A DNA stretch of 64,000 bases from Platycnemis pennipes (GCA_933228895.1 OW121852.1:56834872-56898871), one strand, 5' to 3'. Positions 1 to 12,185 are shown, counted from the stretch's first letter. The notes: generated from the letters alone by a model not told the origin. Made by a program: numbers and translations.

Positions 1-2166
1 CATAATTCCCCTCACTTCAGTGTAACAGCACTCATACTTTTACACAGTGTTTTTAATGCACTAATCGTTTCCACTCGCATAGTCATATAGAACACCACTA
101 GGTTTTTCGCGTCATATACTCGTTCCCTTCCCCTAGGTTTTCTCCGTCATCTGCCTGATCTCTTTTGTTTCTATAATGTCACCCATTCAACTTCTCTTCC
201 CATCCATCAAACTCCGCTGCCTTAACTCGCCCATTTCTCTTGCACCTTCTTCCCTATATATGAATTCATATTTCCCTTGACAACACCTGTCTTGTGCGTG
301 AGGATGACGCTGTGAGTTGAAGCGCGTAGTGCATCAACAGCTCAGGGGAAAAGTGTGAGTATTGTATGGTTGAGAATATGTTCCTTCCACCACATCAAGC
401 CTAAATCTGTCCATCTGATTGTTCTCTCCTCTCAAAGACGTATGAATCCACAATACAGGCAAGCGGAGAGGGTACGGGTAACAAACCAAACAGGGTACGG
501 GTTTTAGTATTGATTCCCGATTCTCCTAGCAAATTCGACCAAGGTATTTTCAACTGTCTCGACCATAAGGATAGCTAAATACCAGAAAATCAAAATTTCT
601 CTTTGCCGAACTTCAGAGCTGTAATAAACGGGGGCAAATGAGAGTCAGAAAGAAGTCATAGGGGGCAGAAAGATAACAGGCGTTACTGTCGGCTTTCGCT
701 GGAGTCACTGAGCTGTTAGAAATTCCAAGTTTACTTTTTTCTTCTCTATCCAACCTTGGCGGTTTCTCAAGGTGACAATTAAGCAAAGAAGCACTGAAAC
801 TGAAGATCAGTCAGCCTTCTACTTCTCTCTTGAGCTTTGATGGAGTCACAAAATGAGTAACCTTTCTTTCCCTTTTTCGTTTTACCATTCATGCTTCGCC
901 TTGCCATTCCTATCGCTTCGCCCTCAACTCCCATAGCCCAATTTTACCCACATCTATTTTTTTGGCACAATTAACATCATAAACATCATTAACATCAAGG
1001 GAATACGTAACACTTCTTTTGAATTAACACTTTATTTGCTTGGCTTATGTATACACATAATCCATTCAGATCTTTGGATTATCCCACAATCTACCTTTCC
1101 AACCCACGATTTACCTTTTCTTCAGCTTTAAGCTCTCAGCCTCTCCTCTTTCTATATTTCCCACATCCTTAGAATGTCATCATCAACCATATTTATCGAT
1201 TCAGATCTCGTCTTCCTCTCCTCCTAGTTTCTTCTATCTCTTAAAAATCAATACATTAAAATCCCTTGATCCACGCTAATCCTGTTTCCATCAAGGTCGG
1301 GCTTTGGATTAATACAGCGCAACCTTACTGAATAATTTGTCACACGCCTTCTGTTTACATTAAAATCTCTGCTTTTATACTTAAGGCCTTTCATTTTGTA
1401 AGCTACTGCACGATCAGCAATTCCTTTCCCAATTTTCCTACGGATGAAGTTACTTTAATCGAATATGCTATCGATGTACAGTAACCATTGTAATGAAAAA
1501 TCCGTAAATCCGAAATAATTCAGGTGGTTTCCGCCGTTGCGAATCCTGGATTTTTATAAATAAATATTTTCATGCAAACATACTTGAAGCAACCGAGCAC
1601 TTCCTTCACATGACCTTAATTTTTTATCATTCAGAATGATATAGAAGAATTCAAGATCGGCCGTTAGAAGATTTAAGATTTGCAGAAGAAATTGGTCTTT
1701 ATGTTATGCTGAAGGACAACGTACTTACAATTACCGTTGGGAGAATGAATCAGACATACCTACTGCCCATTCGTGAGGTGCATGACATTTCAGAGGCATT
1801 AAAAAAAAAAATCGCACAACTCAAGATTATTCGATCAGCTCGTTCTGAAAGGCACAACGCAGTAGGCAAAATGTTCATCAGACATTATGATATCATAAAA
1901 TATCCGGTGGCGGAACAATCATTAAGAACAGAACACAAGGAACGGCTACGTGCAGCGTAATCTTTGTGATGCTGCGATGATGGCGAGTTAATTCCTGTAG
2001 CTAATCAAACTTCTTCCTCAACTTCCTCCTCTCACGTCTCCGCTCTCTCTCTTAATCTCTTAATATTCCTATCTACAGGGTAAGAAGGGAGATTACCAGG
2101 GTATCAATCAGTCACTTGAAAGCACTTCTCCGTACGGGAAGTGGATGGATTGAGGATAATACTCAC
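1..2166 (-). other. Intron 4 of the SLC6 transporter (partial), no recognised gene
   Basis: Begins at donor GTGAGT (2166-2161) and runs off the left edge. I looked for the continuation of extracellular loop 2 and TM4 on the minus strand and did not see it. Bases 1-350 and 850-1240 are pyrimidine-rich on the plus strand (purine-rich on the minus strand) and could be very old antisense LINE remnants, but no protein motif survives well enough to claim it. An 84-codon plus-strand open frame at 1706-1960 has no recognisable domain. Confidence 0.6.
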
Positions 2167-2250
2167 CACACACTCAGGCTCCGGAACGTAAGAACCGTTT
2201 TCGTAATATTTGTTGGGACACTCAGCCCAGGGAAGTTGTGCCTGAAAACT
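2167..2250 (-). CDS. SLC6-type transporter, exon 4 (start of extracellular loop 2)
   Basis: Small 84-nt exon, 28 codons, phase 0 at both ends, residues 213-240; no ATG-initiated open frame marks it. Acceptor TTTCGTTCCAG at 2251, donor TGTG|GTGAGT at 2166-2165. The peptide SFQAQLPWAECPNKYYENGS followed by YVPEPECV continues TM3 exactly as in the family (SFQ..LPW.ECP). It has the two extracellular-loop-2 cysteines (223 and 239) that form a conserved disulphide in eukaryotic SLC6 proteins. It also has an N-glycosylation sequon at Asn230 (NGS). The next exon, expected to lead into TM4, was not found in 1-2166 and should lie outside the window. Confidence 0.93.
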
Positions 2251-3995
2251 CTGGAACGAAATAGATGGAGTACTTCAATGAAATTTACATGAAAAAACTT
2301 TTCTCGTATAAAGCTAGGCTCATACTGGTGTAGGAGATATTACGAGATTACTACATGACATTAAAGAAAAGAAAAAAAAAACTCAAGATGCAGTAAGGAT
2401 TAAAAGCAATACATCCAAGGCTGAGCAATTTTCAAACGATCATAAACTAATATATAATTATATGATAACGATACTCATTTTATCTACATCGCATACTTCC
2501 CATACCAATCTACGATTTAAAAAATCAAGGTGCTAAAAGCATATGAACGGATATTATCAACAAACAAGGGGAAGATTACATATATTCAGTTAACGAGGAG
2601 AGGATAAGGGAAAATGGAGATCAATACACCGTGAATAATAGTGAAAGGTTCAACCTTAATGTAAATACCGTGCACGAGTTGCGAGAAATATGAATTATGA
2701 TTATATCCACTCAAAACGTGCTTTGGATTCATACAAATTCTGGTTTTAATACTATATGGCGCAGTAATAATAATGCCTCATGAGTTTATATGTATCAGGG
2801 CCGAACCAGTGCGAGGAGAAAGTCAACACTCGCGACAGGACAGATGAGGTGACAAGGCAAGTGTCGTCAGAAACCCAGAGCGCATGGGAAAAGAAATTGA
2901 TTGAACCTGTGCTTATATTCTTAATTGTGCATAAAAATCTTGGATAAGAGGTGTCCAAAACTAAAGTGATAATAAAAAAATTGAATGAAGTACGCATGGA
3001 GAGATAAGGGTGCGTTAAAGATGATAATAACGGAGTATTGAAGAATGCTAGGAGTCGAAGCAGAGGGATTTAATATTTGAAATATGAATTAGTTGGGGAG
3101 GAATTTAAGAGACTAACGCGGTGGGTGATACTGGCCAGGGTTCATACACGAATCTTGTAGGCAGAATGGGAAAATGGTGAATAATTCCCGGAATGGACAA
3201 TTTTGAAAGATTCTAAATAATGCTGGTTGTCGGAATTCCAATTATATGAAAATAGTTCGGATAAAAGGGCTAAACTTCTTCATTTAACGGAACCATACGA
3301 GTTATTTGAATTCCCAATCCTTCTACAAAATATACTGACTGATGTGGGAACGGAGCGTTAAGAAGTCGATATGGGAAACTAAAAAATTATCATAATAATA
3401 TGTTCCAAACATTAAATGCACAGTTCGTAGCCGCAAAACTGGGTCGTGAAAATGTAATGAATGGAAAAAATAATAAATAAAGGAGTGCTAAAGATAATTC
3501 CTGCAAAGAATGCTTTTTTAGCTACGGATAATATCGCAGTCATAATTGATGATATCCATAGGTTAATAACATTAACAGAATTTTTAAATGAATTGATTTA
3601 TGATTTTTTCAATATATTCAGCATTTATTCAAAGATTATTGGCATATTGGCTTTCAGAAACGGCCGAATTTGAAGAACCGCATGGAAAGGGAATAACTAA
3701 TATTCAGAAACATGCACAGCTTAAGTTCTGACAATCAAGAAAACAATTTTTAAAGCAACGACTAAATACAAATCATAGTTTCTCCTTGAGCAAATTCTTT
3801 TAATAGAGATTTTTGAAAATAAAAACAGCTATAAAAATCCATGGAGCTTGATGAGTCTGAGTTCCGTTAACTTTTAATGCATCTCTCACTCAAGCAATCT
3901 CAAGCAGTAAACTTTTTCTGAAGAGATGGGCAAAAACTGACCACATTTTAGCACAAAACGGTGAGGATCACGTCGATTTGAGGTTACTTATATAC
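2251..3995 (-). other. Intron 3 of the SLC6 transporter
   Basis: Bounded by donor GTATAT (3995) and acceptor TTCCAG (2251). AT-rich with no repeat, RNA gene or coding signal that I recognise; open frames here are short and composition-driven. Confidence 0.85.
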
Positions 3996-4219
3996 CTGGA
4001 CGAAGTAGAATAGGCACCAGGCGATGATAGTGTTGTAGTAGAGAGCCACATTAAAGGACACGACCGCACTGCTGATTCCAATCCCACCCAAGTACGGCGA
4101 CATCTGGTTCCAAACACCAATGGCTCCTTTCCGAAGGCGCTGGCCGATAGCCAACTCAAGGTAGAATATGGGTATGCCCTCGATGGCCAACATCACGAAG
4201 TAAGGAATGAGGAATGCAC
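3996..4219 (-). CDS. SLC6-type transporter, exon 3 (TM2 and TM3)
   Basis: Exon of 224 nt, entered in phase 1 and left in phase 0, residues 138-212. Acceptor CCCCGCAG at 4220, donor CCAG|GTATAT at 3995-3994. TM2 is about 139-162 ([20 protein letters not shown] then ELAIGQ). The intracellular loop is [19 protein letters not shown], and TM3 is about 184-210 ([19 protein letters not shown]). The paired tyrosines at 198-199 match the TM3 substrate-carboxylate-binding position of LeuT-type transporters. The KGAIGVW.. SPYLGGIG pattern is closest in my memory to SLC6A15/SLC6A17 (neutral amino acid, B0AT2/NTT4) and their insect relatives rather than to GABA or monoamine carriers. Insect blot-type orphans are an alternative within the same branch. 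Confidence 0.95.
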
Positions 4220-6874
4220 CTGCGGGGTAAAGTCATAAGATTTTAAAATGATAAAGACATTTTTTCTAAGATTACACGATATATGTAGGAGTCCATTGTT
4301 CTACATGTATCTATCCACACGCATCATTGGCTTTTGCTCCCATTTCATGTACATATGTAAGGGATGTATAAGGGATACTCTTTTTAATGTGTGAACGTTA
4401 AATGTACATAGATCTCATACTGGAATGATAATTGGTCAAATACTGCCGAGGAAAGATTTAAAATTTTGAGAACTATATCCGAAGAACTTTGAAGAATCAG
4501 CATGAATTATTTTAAGGGTTAAACTACTGTTTTAGAATCGATCAATTTAAGACCATAAAAATATAATTTTAAGAAAGCGTTATGCAATCGAAATGTGGAG
4601 CAAAATGTAATGTGCTAAAATCTACATATTGTTAGTGTTCAACCAGTTAGGTTGAACGTCTCTTCTTTGCATTTCTTTCACTACTGCGCTCCTTCTCTAC
4701 AATATTTCACTCTAAAAGTCAGCGTTTTTATAGACGATATAAATCAATTCCTTGATATAAAAATTTATAATCCATGTTGCTAGTTATATCCAATAGGGAC
4801 AGCATGTACGATATTGAAGAAATGAACGAAAATTTATGGCAAAGAATCAAGGAAAATAATAATAAAACACTTAAATGTTCAACAAACGCTGTATAATATA
4901 ACTTAATCACACTCAAGGCTCCTCTCTAACTATTCAATTCCCAAATTTTAGATATTATCGCATTGATAAAATAACACGAACTGGGAATAAGTTAGAATTT
5001 GAAACGCGCATAGAGCAGGTGTGGAATCACGGATGTATCTTTCGCGTTATCGCAATCTTTATCGTTAACGCTTACCCCTAGAGTAGCGCAGGGTTAACAA
5101 TGACCGTTATAAAATTCGCTCCGCTGATTGTGATAAGCGATTTGAAGTGCTGCGCGAAAAATGAAGAACGGAGATCACGTTCTCTCTGAAATAAGTTAAA
5201 TCAAAAAATGACGATAACGCTAGCGCGCGCCTTATGAAGATCCATGATCGAGGCCCAGGTGCGCGATGTAACGATAGGATGATAGGGAAAATAATTTGAC
5301 ATTGATACAATCTTCTACCAAAATGTTTTACAAAATTAAGCAGAAAATTAACTCATAGCCTTATTTTTCAAACAAGTGGGTAAAATCATCAATGTGAACC
5401 ACCTTTTACACTGGAATAATTGAAAACTGTTATTTCAGCTGGCCAGACCAAAACATTACTAATTTCAATTCACCTACACCAAAATATTTCACATTTACTA
5501 CCAATGGAAATAAAAAAAATAATACAACAAATTTCTGCTGACACTGAGTTAATTGTTACTAACATGCGGTTACAGGTCTGAACGTGAAAGCAATTAGAAA
5601 ATTGACAAGTAAGTGAAATTACGTGATTTCCGCACAAATAAGTTGCTGAAAATATTAAGCAAATTTCCATCAGGAGCAAAGAGTTCCTGTAGACTTATCA
5701 AAATCCCATTATGTCTTGTTAATCAGTGTCATCCAAAGATACGCGATAGGAAATGAGTTACCAGCAACCGTGCTCTACTGATGTCGACCCTAACGTTGCA
5801 ACTCGAAATCACTTCGCACCGAGAGCTGCGATTTAAGGGAACCATTATTGACGTTCCGTGTCAAAAGAAAAACTGAAGTCTTTGAGGCAATAAAAGGCTC
5901 AGGACGGGAGGCTTTCACGTCGGAGGATTCGTCAACATTAAGTCATCAAGCACATGCATACCCCTGAAGAGGGTGGCACCTGTCACATCCTTGAGACCAA
6001 AATACCGAGCACACTGATGAGGAATAGGTACTGTGGAGCACTAGTTTTAAAGTGGAACAGTGTACGTTTGAAAAGCGTTTTCACAAAAGTTTTCAGGGAA
6101 CCTTTAAGGCGAAATACACTGTAAAGGCAACAGTTGGATCCGGACGAACACGTCAGGATTATAATACTGCCACTATTTCTCATATGACTGAAATTACTTG
6201 ATGTATTTTGCTACAAAATATTCAATAGATAATTTACGATTTAAAATTCGAGTGGAGTTCATCATAATTGTATAATCTTCATGATCTTGTCTAGGCCATC
6301 TTAAAAGGAGAAAAAACACCTTTAATGCATATCTTAAAGCAGTGCATAGCTTCTTAAGTGAAGAGCAAACATTCTCCATTAATAAATTATACTGAGTGAA
6401 GGAAGTGGCGAAAAATATTGATGATATAATAAATTGGAATTAGGCCTTAATAATGGTCAAGCGGGAAATAAAGTCAGAGAAAAACTTGAGTATCATGAAA
6501 ACTACGTGTGGAACGAAATTTTGCGAAATATACCAAAAAACACAGTTGCAGAAAAATTATGCCACCTTCATTGCAAATCAAGTGAAGGCGGGAGCATAGA
6601 GCAGGGATACTGAACTCATAAGGCGAACAACTTCAAGTAGAGTTGAATCATGGAGAAAGAGGTAAAAAGAATCAGTATAGCATCAGCAACCTCTCTGGCG
6701 ATCTAGAAATAATCTAGACCCTAGGGCTGGTGGGTACCGAGCAACCTTGGCTGTGGGGTCTCGGACAGTTATGACTTGCAAGCCCAGAGAAAATTGTCAT
6801 TTCAGGGCTGAATCATAAAATCAGTTCTAGCCATACATATTATTTTATAATTTATTTTTAAAATGAAGGAACAG

Positions 6875-6943
6875 GAAGGATAGATATTACCGTAATATTT
6901 ATTACAATCATAAGAAGAATAAATATTACCGTAATATTTATTC
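6875..6943. repeat. Direct repeat plus 27-bp near-palindrome
   Basis: ATATTACCGTAATATTTATT occurs twice within 60 bases. The second copy is embedded in a 27-bp palindrome (6917-6943; arms GAATAAATATTAC and GTAATATTTATTC around a single central C). Could be the remnant of a short MITE end. Confidence 0.85.
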
Positions 6944-7129
6944 TCCTTGTGACCAGGGGTCCTCCTAAATGTGTGGCCCTAAGCAGAAGCCCCACTTGCA
7001 TAGCACAAAGGGCGATGCTGAACTAGGCAACGAAAAATTCAAGCATACAATGGATTTTATTCCACCATATAATTCAAGTGTTCTGTTGCTGCGTACGCTT
7101 GGATAGATGCCCGGAAAAATATTGAACGA

Positions 7130-7480
7130 CGAGACTTCGTCAAAAATTCACCAGCTTATATTATTTCACCCTTCAGCTCGGTATACTTACTACCCCATTT
7201 CATTACGCTCTTTCCCTTTTTCCCGCTTACTCAACATTTTCCTTTCTCGAAAAAGGCCTTCAACATTCTATTGCCTCTCAATTCCTCCTTCATCCACCAA
7301 TATCACCGCCATTGAATTTCATCCAATAACTTCCTTTCTCCCTCTATCACGCCAAAACACTCCTGTCATCTCTCTTTCCGTCCATATCTTCTCCATCATG
7401 GACCTGGCCAAGCGGAACGCACAATGTAATATTTTCCGAATAACCGTCATTTTACATCGATTTGCTCCGCGGGCACTGTT
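7130..7480 (-). mobile_element. Antisense LINE C-terminal remnant (second group)
   Basis: On the minus strand, broken frames give ERKLLDEI, WWMKEELRGNRMLKAFFEK and GKKGKERNEM. This matches the order of the LINE block R.LL..I..R...W..H.LR.N.ML...FEG....GKGR. Plus-strand open frames over the same bases are shadows. Diverged and frameshifted, so group-level identification only. Confidence 0.6.
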
Positions 7481-7590
7481 CTAATGTTAAGCCAAGCATT
7501 ACGGTTACTGGTGGTTATTCAGGGGAGGCAACCGACAGAGCTAAGGTCATTCGCACTATTTAGGATTGATGAGTATTTGGGCATAAGCTT

Positions 7591-7850
7591 GAGTTTTTCA
7601 GGGAACGGAGTAAGGGCGGAAAGAAGCCCGGCGTCGGCACAAGCCTGCTGTTAATGAAAGGCACCGAAGGGTGTAAGGTTGAAAGTCCTACCCGTCGGAC
7701 GCAGTACTGATCTTGAAGTACTATCCACGCAGCACTAAAAAGGGAATTGTACACCAATAAAAAGCCTCTGCCACTGCCAGGATTTGAACTTGGGTCCTTG
7801 GAGTGGGAAGCCAGTACTAAAGCTATTTCAACACCCAGATCCCAGCTAAG
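7591..7850 (-). mobile_element. tRNA-derived SINE, copy 1
   Basis: The minus strand starts with a tRNA-like head whose B box is CAAGTTCAAATCCTGGC. The shared family body follows: AGTACTGCGTCCGACGG, TTCATTAACAGCAGGCTTGT, GCCGACGCCGGGCTTCTTTC and CGCCCTTACTCC. The same body occurs in copies at 8.5, 11.2 and 39.9 kb. Open frames here are incidental. Confidence 0.8.
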
Positions 7851-8529
7851 CATAACACTGCATACACAACCGAGGATAAGGGAAAGAAGAATAACATTTC
7901 TCAGCCCTTGGCGGTCGGAGTCATTTTTTTCCACGATCGTCGCAGATTGGGTGAGTATTCCGTGGGAGTTGCGGGATTTTCACTCACACGGCCTTTACTG
8001 AGTGATCTAGGCAGCTGGATGGACGAGTGCGCTTGAAGAGAGCGACCACGGATCGAGGACAAAAACCGCCGAAATGCACCCGTCATGAAGGGCGTTTCGT
8101 GCAGCGAAACAGTGCCCGATCAGAAAGCTCTTTAAGAGTTGGAAGTGACTACGCATTCGGACGTCCGCTGATCAGTCTGGCTAGCCTGGGGCCTGCGAAC
8201 ACATTTTTTAGAGCCGAAATGAGTTCAGCAAATGCGTTCTCAAATGACTCCACCACGAAAAGTTAAGTAATGAAGAGAATGTATGCATACTGAGTTACGA
8301 CAGTGGATCTCATGGATTATAGATAGCACTGAAAATCTTCCTGTGTCCGAGTGTCCCAAGAAAACGCTCCAATTTTCCATCACGGTTACAAATGATATTG
8401 ATTTTGTAGTCTATTGAGCGGAGAGCCTATCTATCTTGTGACCATTAAGGCTTTTTTAGCTCAACACATAACTATTGAAACACTAAGTAATATTCTCTGC
8501 GACTCACAGGTGATGAAATTTCATATAAC

Positions 8530-8795
8530 TGCAAAGTAATCTAGTGAAATCCTCTCACCGAGGGAGAGGGGGGGCCGGGTTCGAATCCCGGCAGTGAAAG
8601 ACTTTTTCACTGCCGGGAGTGTTTTCACAGACAAGAGTGTTTTCAGGAGAACATTCGAGTGCAGTAATCTGTCCATCGGATGCCGTTAAGCAGTGGTCCT
8701 CTGGGCGCCTTTTCGTTAACAGCAGGCTAATGACAACGCCAGGTTTCTCTCCACCCTTTCTCCTTACCATGCTCTTCCGCATCCCATCCTTGTGC
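8530..8795 (+). mobile_element. tRNA-derived SINE, copy 2
   Basis: Head with a perfect pol III B box GGTTCGAATCC (8578-8588). The body carries GCAGTAATCTGTCCATCGGA, TCGTTAACAGCAGGCTAATG and ACAACGCCAGGTTTCTCTCC. Directly after the B box the head runs into a perfect 13-bp hairpin (8587-8617), not seen in the other copies. Confidence 0.82.
8587..8617. repeat. Perfect hairpin inside SINE copy 2
   Basis: CCCGGCAGTGAAA, 5-base loop, TTTCACTGCCGGG: 13 of 13 bp pair. It extends the B-box region of the SINE head and could be a local inverted duplication. Confidence 0.85.
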
Positions 8796-10035
8796 CTTTC
8801 CTCCCGGTCTGAAGCGCCTTTAAGTTCAGGTACAGACTTGAAAACCATAGATAGAGAGCGTTCTTTTGTGATTTAATATTCTTTAAAATTCCAACTGTGT
8901 AGGTGCGTGATATCACGTAGCATATTTAATTCATTCAGTTTCAATGACACCTTCGAAAAGTACTTTAGAAATGCTTTATTTGGCCTTACGAGGCCGATAA
9001 TTATCGTGTCTGAAAATTTCCTAATTAATAAATGATAAGTAAATATGTACAGATGCATATATTTCTAAACGCAAGAAGCACTTGTAAAGGCTGCATTCTA
9101 AATGCCAATGATGCTAGTATTATATCGCCCAATAAATGGTGGTGTAACACAGCAGTGAAAAAAATAAGATGTGTATGTCACGATTAGGACATCCGAGAAA
9201 TTATAAGCGTAGTGATTAGCTAATTAAGCTTCACCAGAAATACTCCTCCGCTAATTCTGAAAAACTTTCAGTAGCGATTTAAAATTAAACTTTCATGTAA
9301 AGCACAGCCGAGCGATCAAAAGACAATATAAGGAAATGCATCAGAGCTTCATATATAATTATCTTCGAAACTCATCATATTTTTCACACTTCAATCTAAC
9401 GCGCAAGATGAGACATCATGATAGAATGATAAAATATTTAAGGACTACCTAACACACCGAAAAAGTTCCCAGGTCACTTAGGTTCCAAACTCCTCCCTAA
9501 GTTTTTTCGACAAGGACGAAACCACTACGCAAAATACGTTCTTTTGAAACTAGTCTCAAGTCACAGTAGTTAAGAAATACCAAAAATGAGAGAGATCCTT
9601 TTAATATTGCAAGTTTTGCTCGCTTTATTGTTCCAGAGAGTCTAGAAATTTCAACATTCCATACTTTTCAAGGCAATATTGGCTATGGATAGAAAGTTCA
9701 AGAAAACATAAAACACTTGTTTCCAACAGTTCTGAAATTAATATTTCTGGTCTGAATATTCTGAAACAAACAGTTCTGAAATTTAATTTGGGTACGTTGA
9801 CGAAAAGCAAGAAAGCTAGAAAATGAAAAAAAAAAAGTTTCACGTCGAAAGTGCATTAGCCAAAGGAGCAGTTATTATCATTCAAATGGCGAATATATGA
9901 TTTCACATCACAATTGGTTTTTAAAAATTGATCTATACACAGAACAACTATACTTTCATCATGCATGTTGATATTCGGGCTCTAACTACAAGGCATCTCA
10001 GACAAAACACAAGTTTCAACAGCACCTCCCAAAAG

Positions 10036-10346
10036 CAGTGGTTCCCAACCGGCAGGCCACGGAACTTCAGGGTGCAGGGAAAACAGGACGGGGTGCCGCG
10101 AGATTATTGTGGTAAAACAAAAATATTTAGCAGGGCCACCTTCTGAAATGGTTACTCTCACGCCCGACAGATGGTGAAAGAAATCAAAGCACTTCTTCAA
10201 ACATAAGGACTAATTACTGTAATCGCCGATTATCCTTGGTAATTAAGAGGAAATCCGAATCGCATTAATAAAAAAATCTAAGAAGGGTGCTCCAAGATTA
10301 TAACCTGTCTATGGGTGCCGCCAAAATAAAAGGTTGGGAATCACTG
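10036..10346. mobile_element. hAT-like non-autonomous DNA transposon (MITE), 311 bp
   Basis: Terminal inverted repeats CAGTGGTTCCCAACC (left) and GGTTGGGAATCACTG (right) differ at one base. CAGTGGTTC[TC]CAACC is the classic end of hAT/Charlie-type elements. The 8-bp flanks CCCAAAAG (10028-10035) and CCCTAAAT (10347-10354) agree at 6 of 8 positions, consistent with an aged 8-bp hAT target-site duplication. No transposase inside; open frames over it are short. Confidence 0.85.
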
Positions 10347-10479
10347 CCCTAAATAGTATTAAGAAATGCGATTGATACAGGAGATATATCATTTTCCAAT
10401 ACCAGGTTCAACGGAAGAACATAAAAATATAAAAAATCTTACTTATCTCCTCGAATTTGGAGGATTCCGGCAATACTGA

Positions 10480-10690
10480 GTGGTATTTGAACATATTTAA
10501 CAAAATTGCAATTTACCACAGCTTAAAAAAAACAATGTATTACGAACCAGGTTTCAGTGATGAATTCACTGCATCATCTTCAGGTGCCACCTGAAGATGA
10601 TGCAGTGTCATTGAAACCTAGGTCGCAATATTTTTTTTTTAAACTATGGTACCTTGCAATTATGTTTCCTCGTGTTTGGTAAATACTTCT
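10480..10690. mobile_element. Fold-back element 1 with central hammerhead-like core
   Basis: An almost complete palindrome of about 210 bp. At its centre, perfect 20-bp arms CACTGCATCATCTTCAGGTG (10567-10586) and the reverse complement (10588-10607) are separated by one base. Outward the arms stay similar (ACCACAGCTTAAAA / ACCATAGTTTAAAA, ACAAAATTGCAA / ACATAATTGCAA). Read outward from the centre, each arm has CCTGAAGATGATG, a small potential stem and then (T/C)TGAAACC, the box order of a hammerhead core (CUGANGA...GAAA). No protein coding. Confidence 0.75.
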
Positions 10691-11184
10691 CTCTTCGTTT
10701 ACTGAGATGTAATAAAGAATAATTAGTTTAATTACCATTGTAAGTGAGCGCAATTCCATCAACTGAGGCTATAAAACAAAAAGAAAATATAACTATCGAG
10801 TTTCCTTTTACAATTAAAATTTAAATAGTTGAAAAACTATTCTTCAAAATTTTAATTTTTTTGTACGTCTATTCACTTTTGCGAGAACTCGGCCCTTCTC
10901 GGCCTCTGGACTTGAGAGAACTATAATTTACCCTCAGTTATTTTCAAAGAGTACTGGTTTGAAATAGAACGAAACAATAGCTTAAGTTGTTTGCGTATTT
11001 TTAAACAGGTTGGTTGTACGGAACTGGAAAGGTTTATGGAGCACAGAATCACTGCGTGAATAGTCAAGAAACACTCCGGATGAAAATATAATGCTCATTT
11101 ATTTGAAAAAAATTGATGAAAGTGCCTCAGTGGGGCGGCATATCTCTTCTACCTTGAAAAGCTCTGGTACTCCAACGAGGGGTG

Positions 11185-11480
11185 GGGATTAGGTTGGTGT
11201 GATGACTGACTTAATGTCCTCCAAATTGAAAGCCAGAATCAATAGCCACGAAGTCCGGGTCGAATCAATTCCACCTGGATTCGAATCTAAGCCGTGGCAA
11301 AGATTTTGTCGTGGGACCCCAGTCCCTACTTGAGAACTGTGGGGACAACAGTTCGAGTTCAGTTCTCCGTCCGTCGGTTTGGACGTTGATCCGTGGACCC
11401 CTTGACGCTTTTCGGTAAGAGCAGACTAATGCCAACGTTGTGTTTCTCTTCACCCTTTCTTCACTCACAAACACTACCAT
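11185..11480 (+). mobile_element. tRNA-derived SINE, copy 3 (diverged head)
   Basis: Head GGTTGGTGTGATGACTGACT with B-box-like GGATTCGAATCTAAG. Body GTTCTCCGTCCGTCGGTTTG, TTCGGTAAGAGCAGACTAAT and GCCAACGTTGTGTTTCTCTT, followed by CACCCTTTC. The head is longer than in other copies, with a second TCGAATC motif, suggesting an internal duplication or insertion. Confidence 0.75.
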
Positions 11481-11589
11481 CCATAACTAACTACCCCCGA
11501 CAATCTTTTATGGCGAAAATAATCTTAGCTCGCCTCCCTAAATAACTCCTACCTCTATAAAGGAGAGGATATAAGACTGACGAGTCATG

Positions 11590-12185
11590 ATCGCAAGTCA
11601 TCAACCCTAGGATTAGTTTCACGCAACTCTCTACTCAATTCTCTTATAACATTTTCATAGTCTTTTTTAACATCCTTCTCTATTTGCTCCATTAATTTCA
11701 TACCAGGCCTTCTTTCCTATCCTTTCCACTCACTTACCCCTCGAAAACTATTTTCGGCAGACTGAAGATGTCTCAATATGTGGCCGATTATATTGTCCCG
11801 TCTCCTCTTTACAGTTTTCATTAACCTCCTCTTCTCTCCCACCTTTTTAGGATTTCTTAGTTTGCCACTCGTTCTCTCATTTTATCTTCATCGTTGTTCC
11901 ATAACACCACATCTAAAAGCTTCCAGTCTTGCCTTCTTTGCAGCTGTCATCGTCCATGGCTCAATCTCCTAAAGAAGCATGCTCTAAATGTAGGATCTAT
12001 TGAAGTGTTTCCTTACTTCCAAGCTTGTATATCCGCTGTGAGAAGATTTTTCTTCAGGTAGATTTCCCTCTTCGTCTGGGCTATTTCTTTCTTGCTTCAC
12101 CCATCACTGGTTACTCAGATTCCCATTATTCTTTCACCTCTTCAAGCTTTTGTCTCCCGAGTTTAAAATTTTTCTTGGTCTATTC
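11590..12185 (-). mobile_element. Antisense LINE remnant (same or closely related family)
   Basis: On the minus strand, ACTGGAAGCTTTTAGATGTG and GTGTTATGGAACAACGATGA correspond to LEAF.MWCY..TMK, followed by CGGCCACATATTGAGACATC (GHILRH) and GGCCTGGTATGAAATTAATG (RPGMKLME). It ends near AACTAATCCTAGGGTTGATG, equivalent to the 3' terminus of the 45 and 50 kb copies. Upstream, GAATCTGAGTAACCAGTGAT matches the GSRVTSD segment. Many stops and indels make it older than the intron 1 copies. Confidence 0.8.

Noticed and set aside
1706..1960. 84-codon frame with LRFAEEIGL just upstream, faintly like a LRFADDI reverse-transcriptase box
   Set aside because: The two aspartates are absent and the following sequence does not match any LINE domain order I know.
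7560..8270. Several overlapping open frames of 61-124 codons
   Set aside because: Explained by SINE copy 1 and adjacent GC-richer sequence; frames on both strands overlap.
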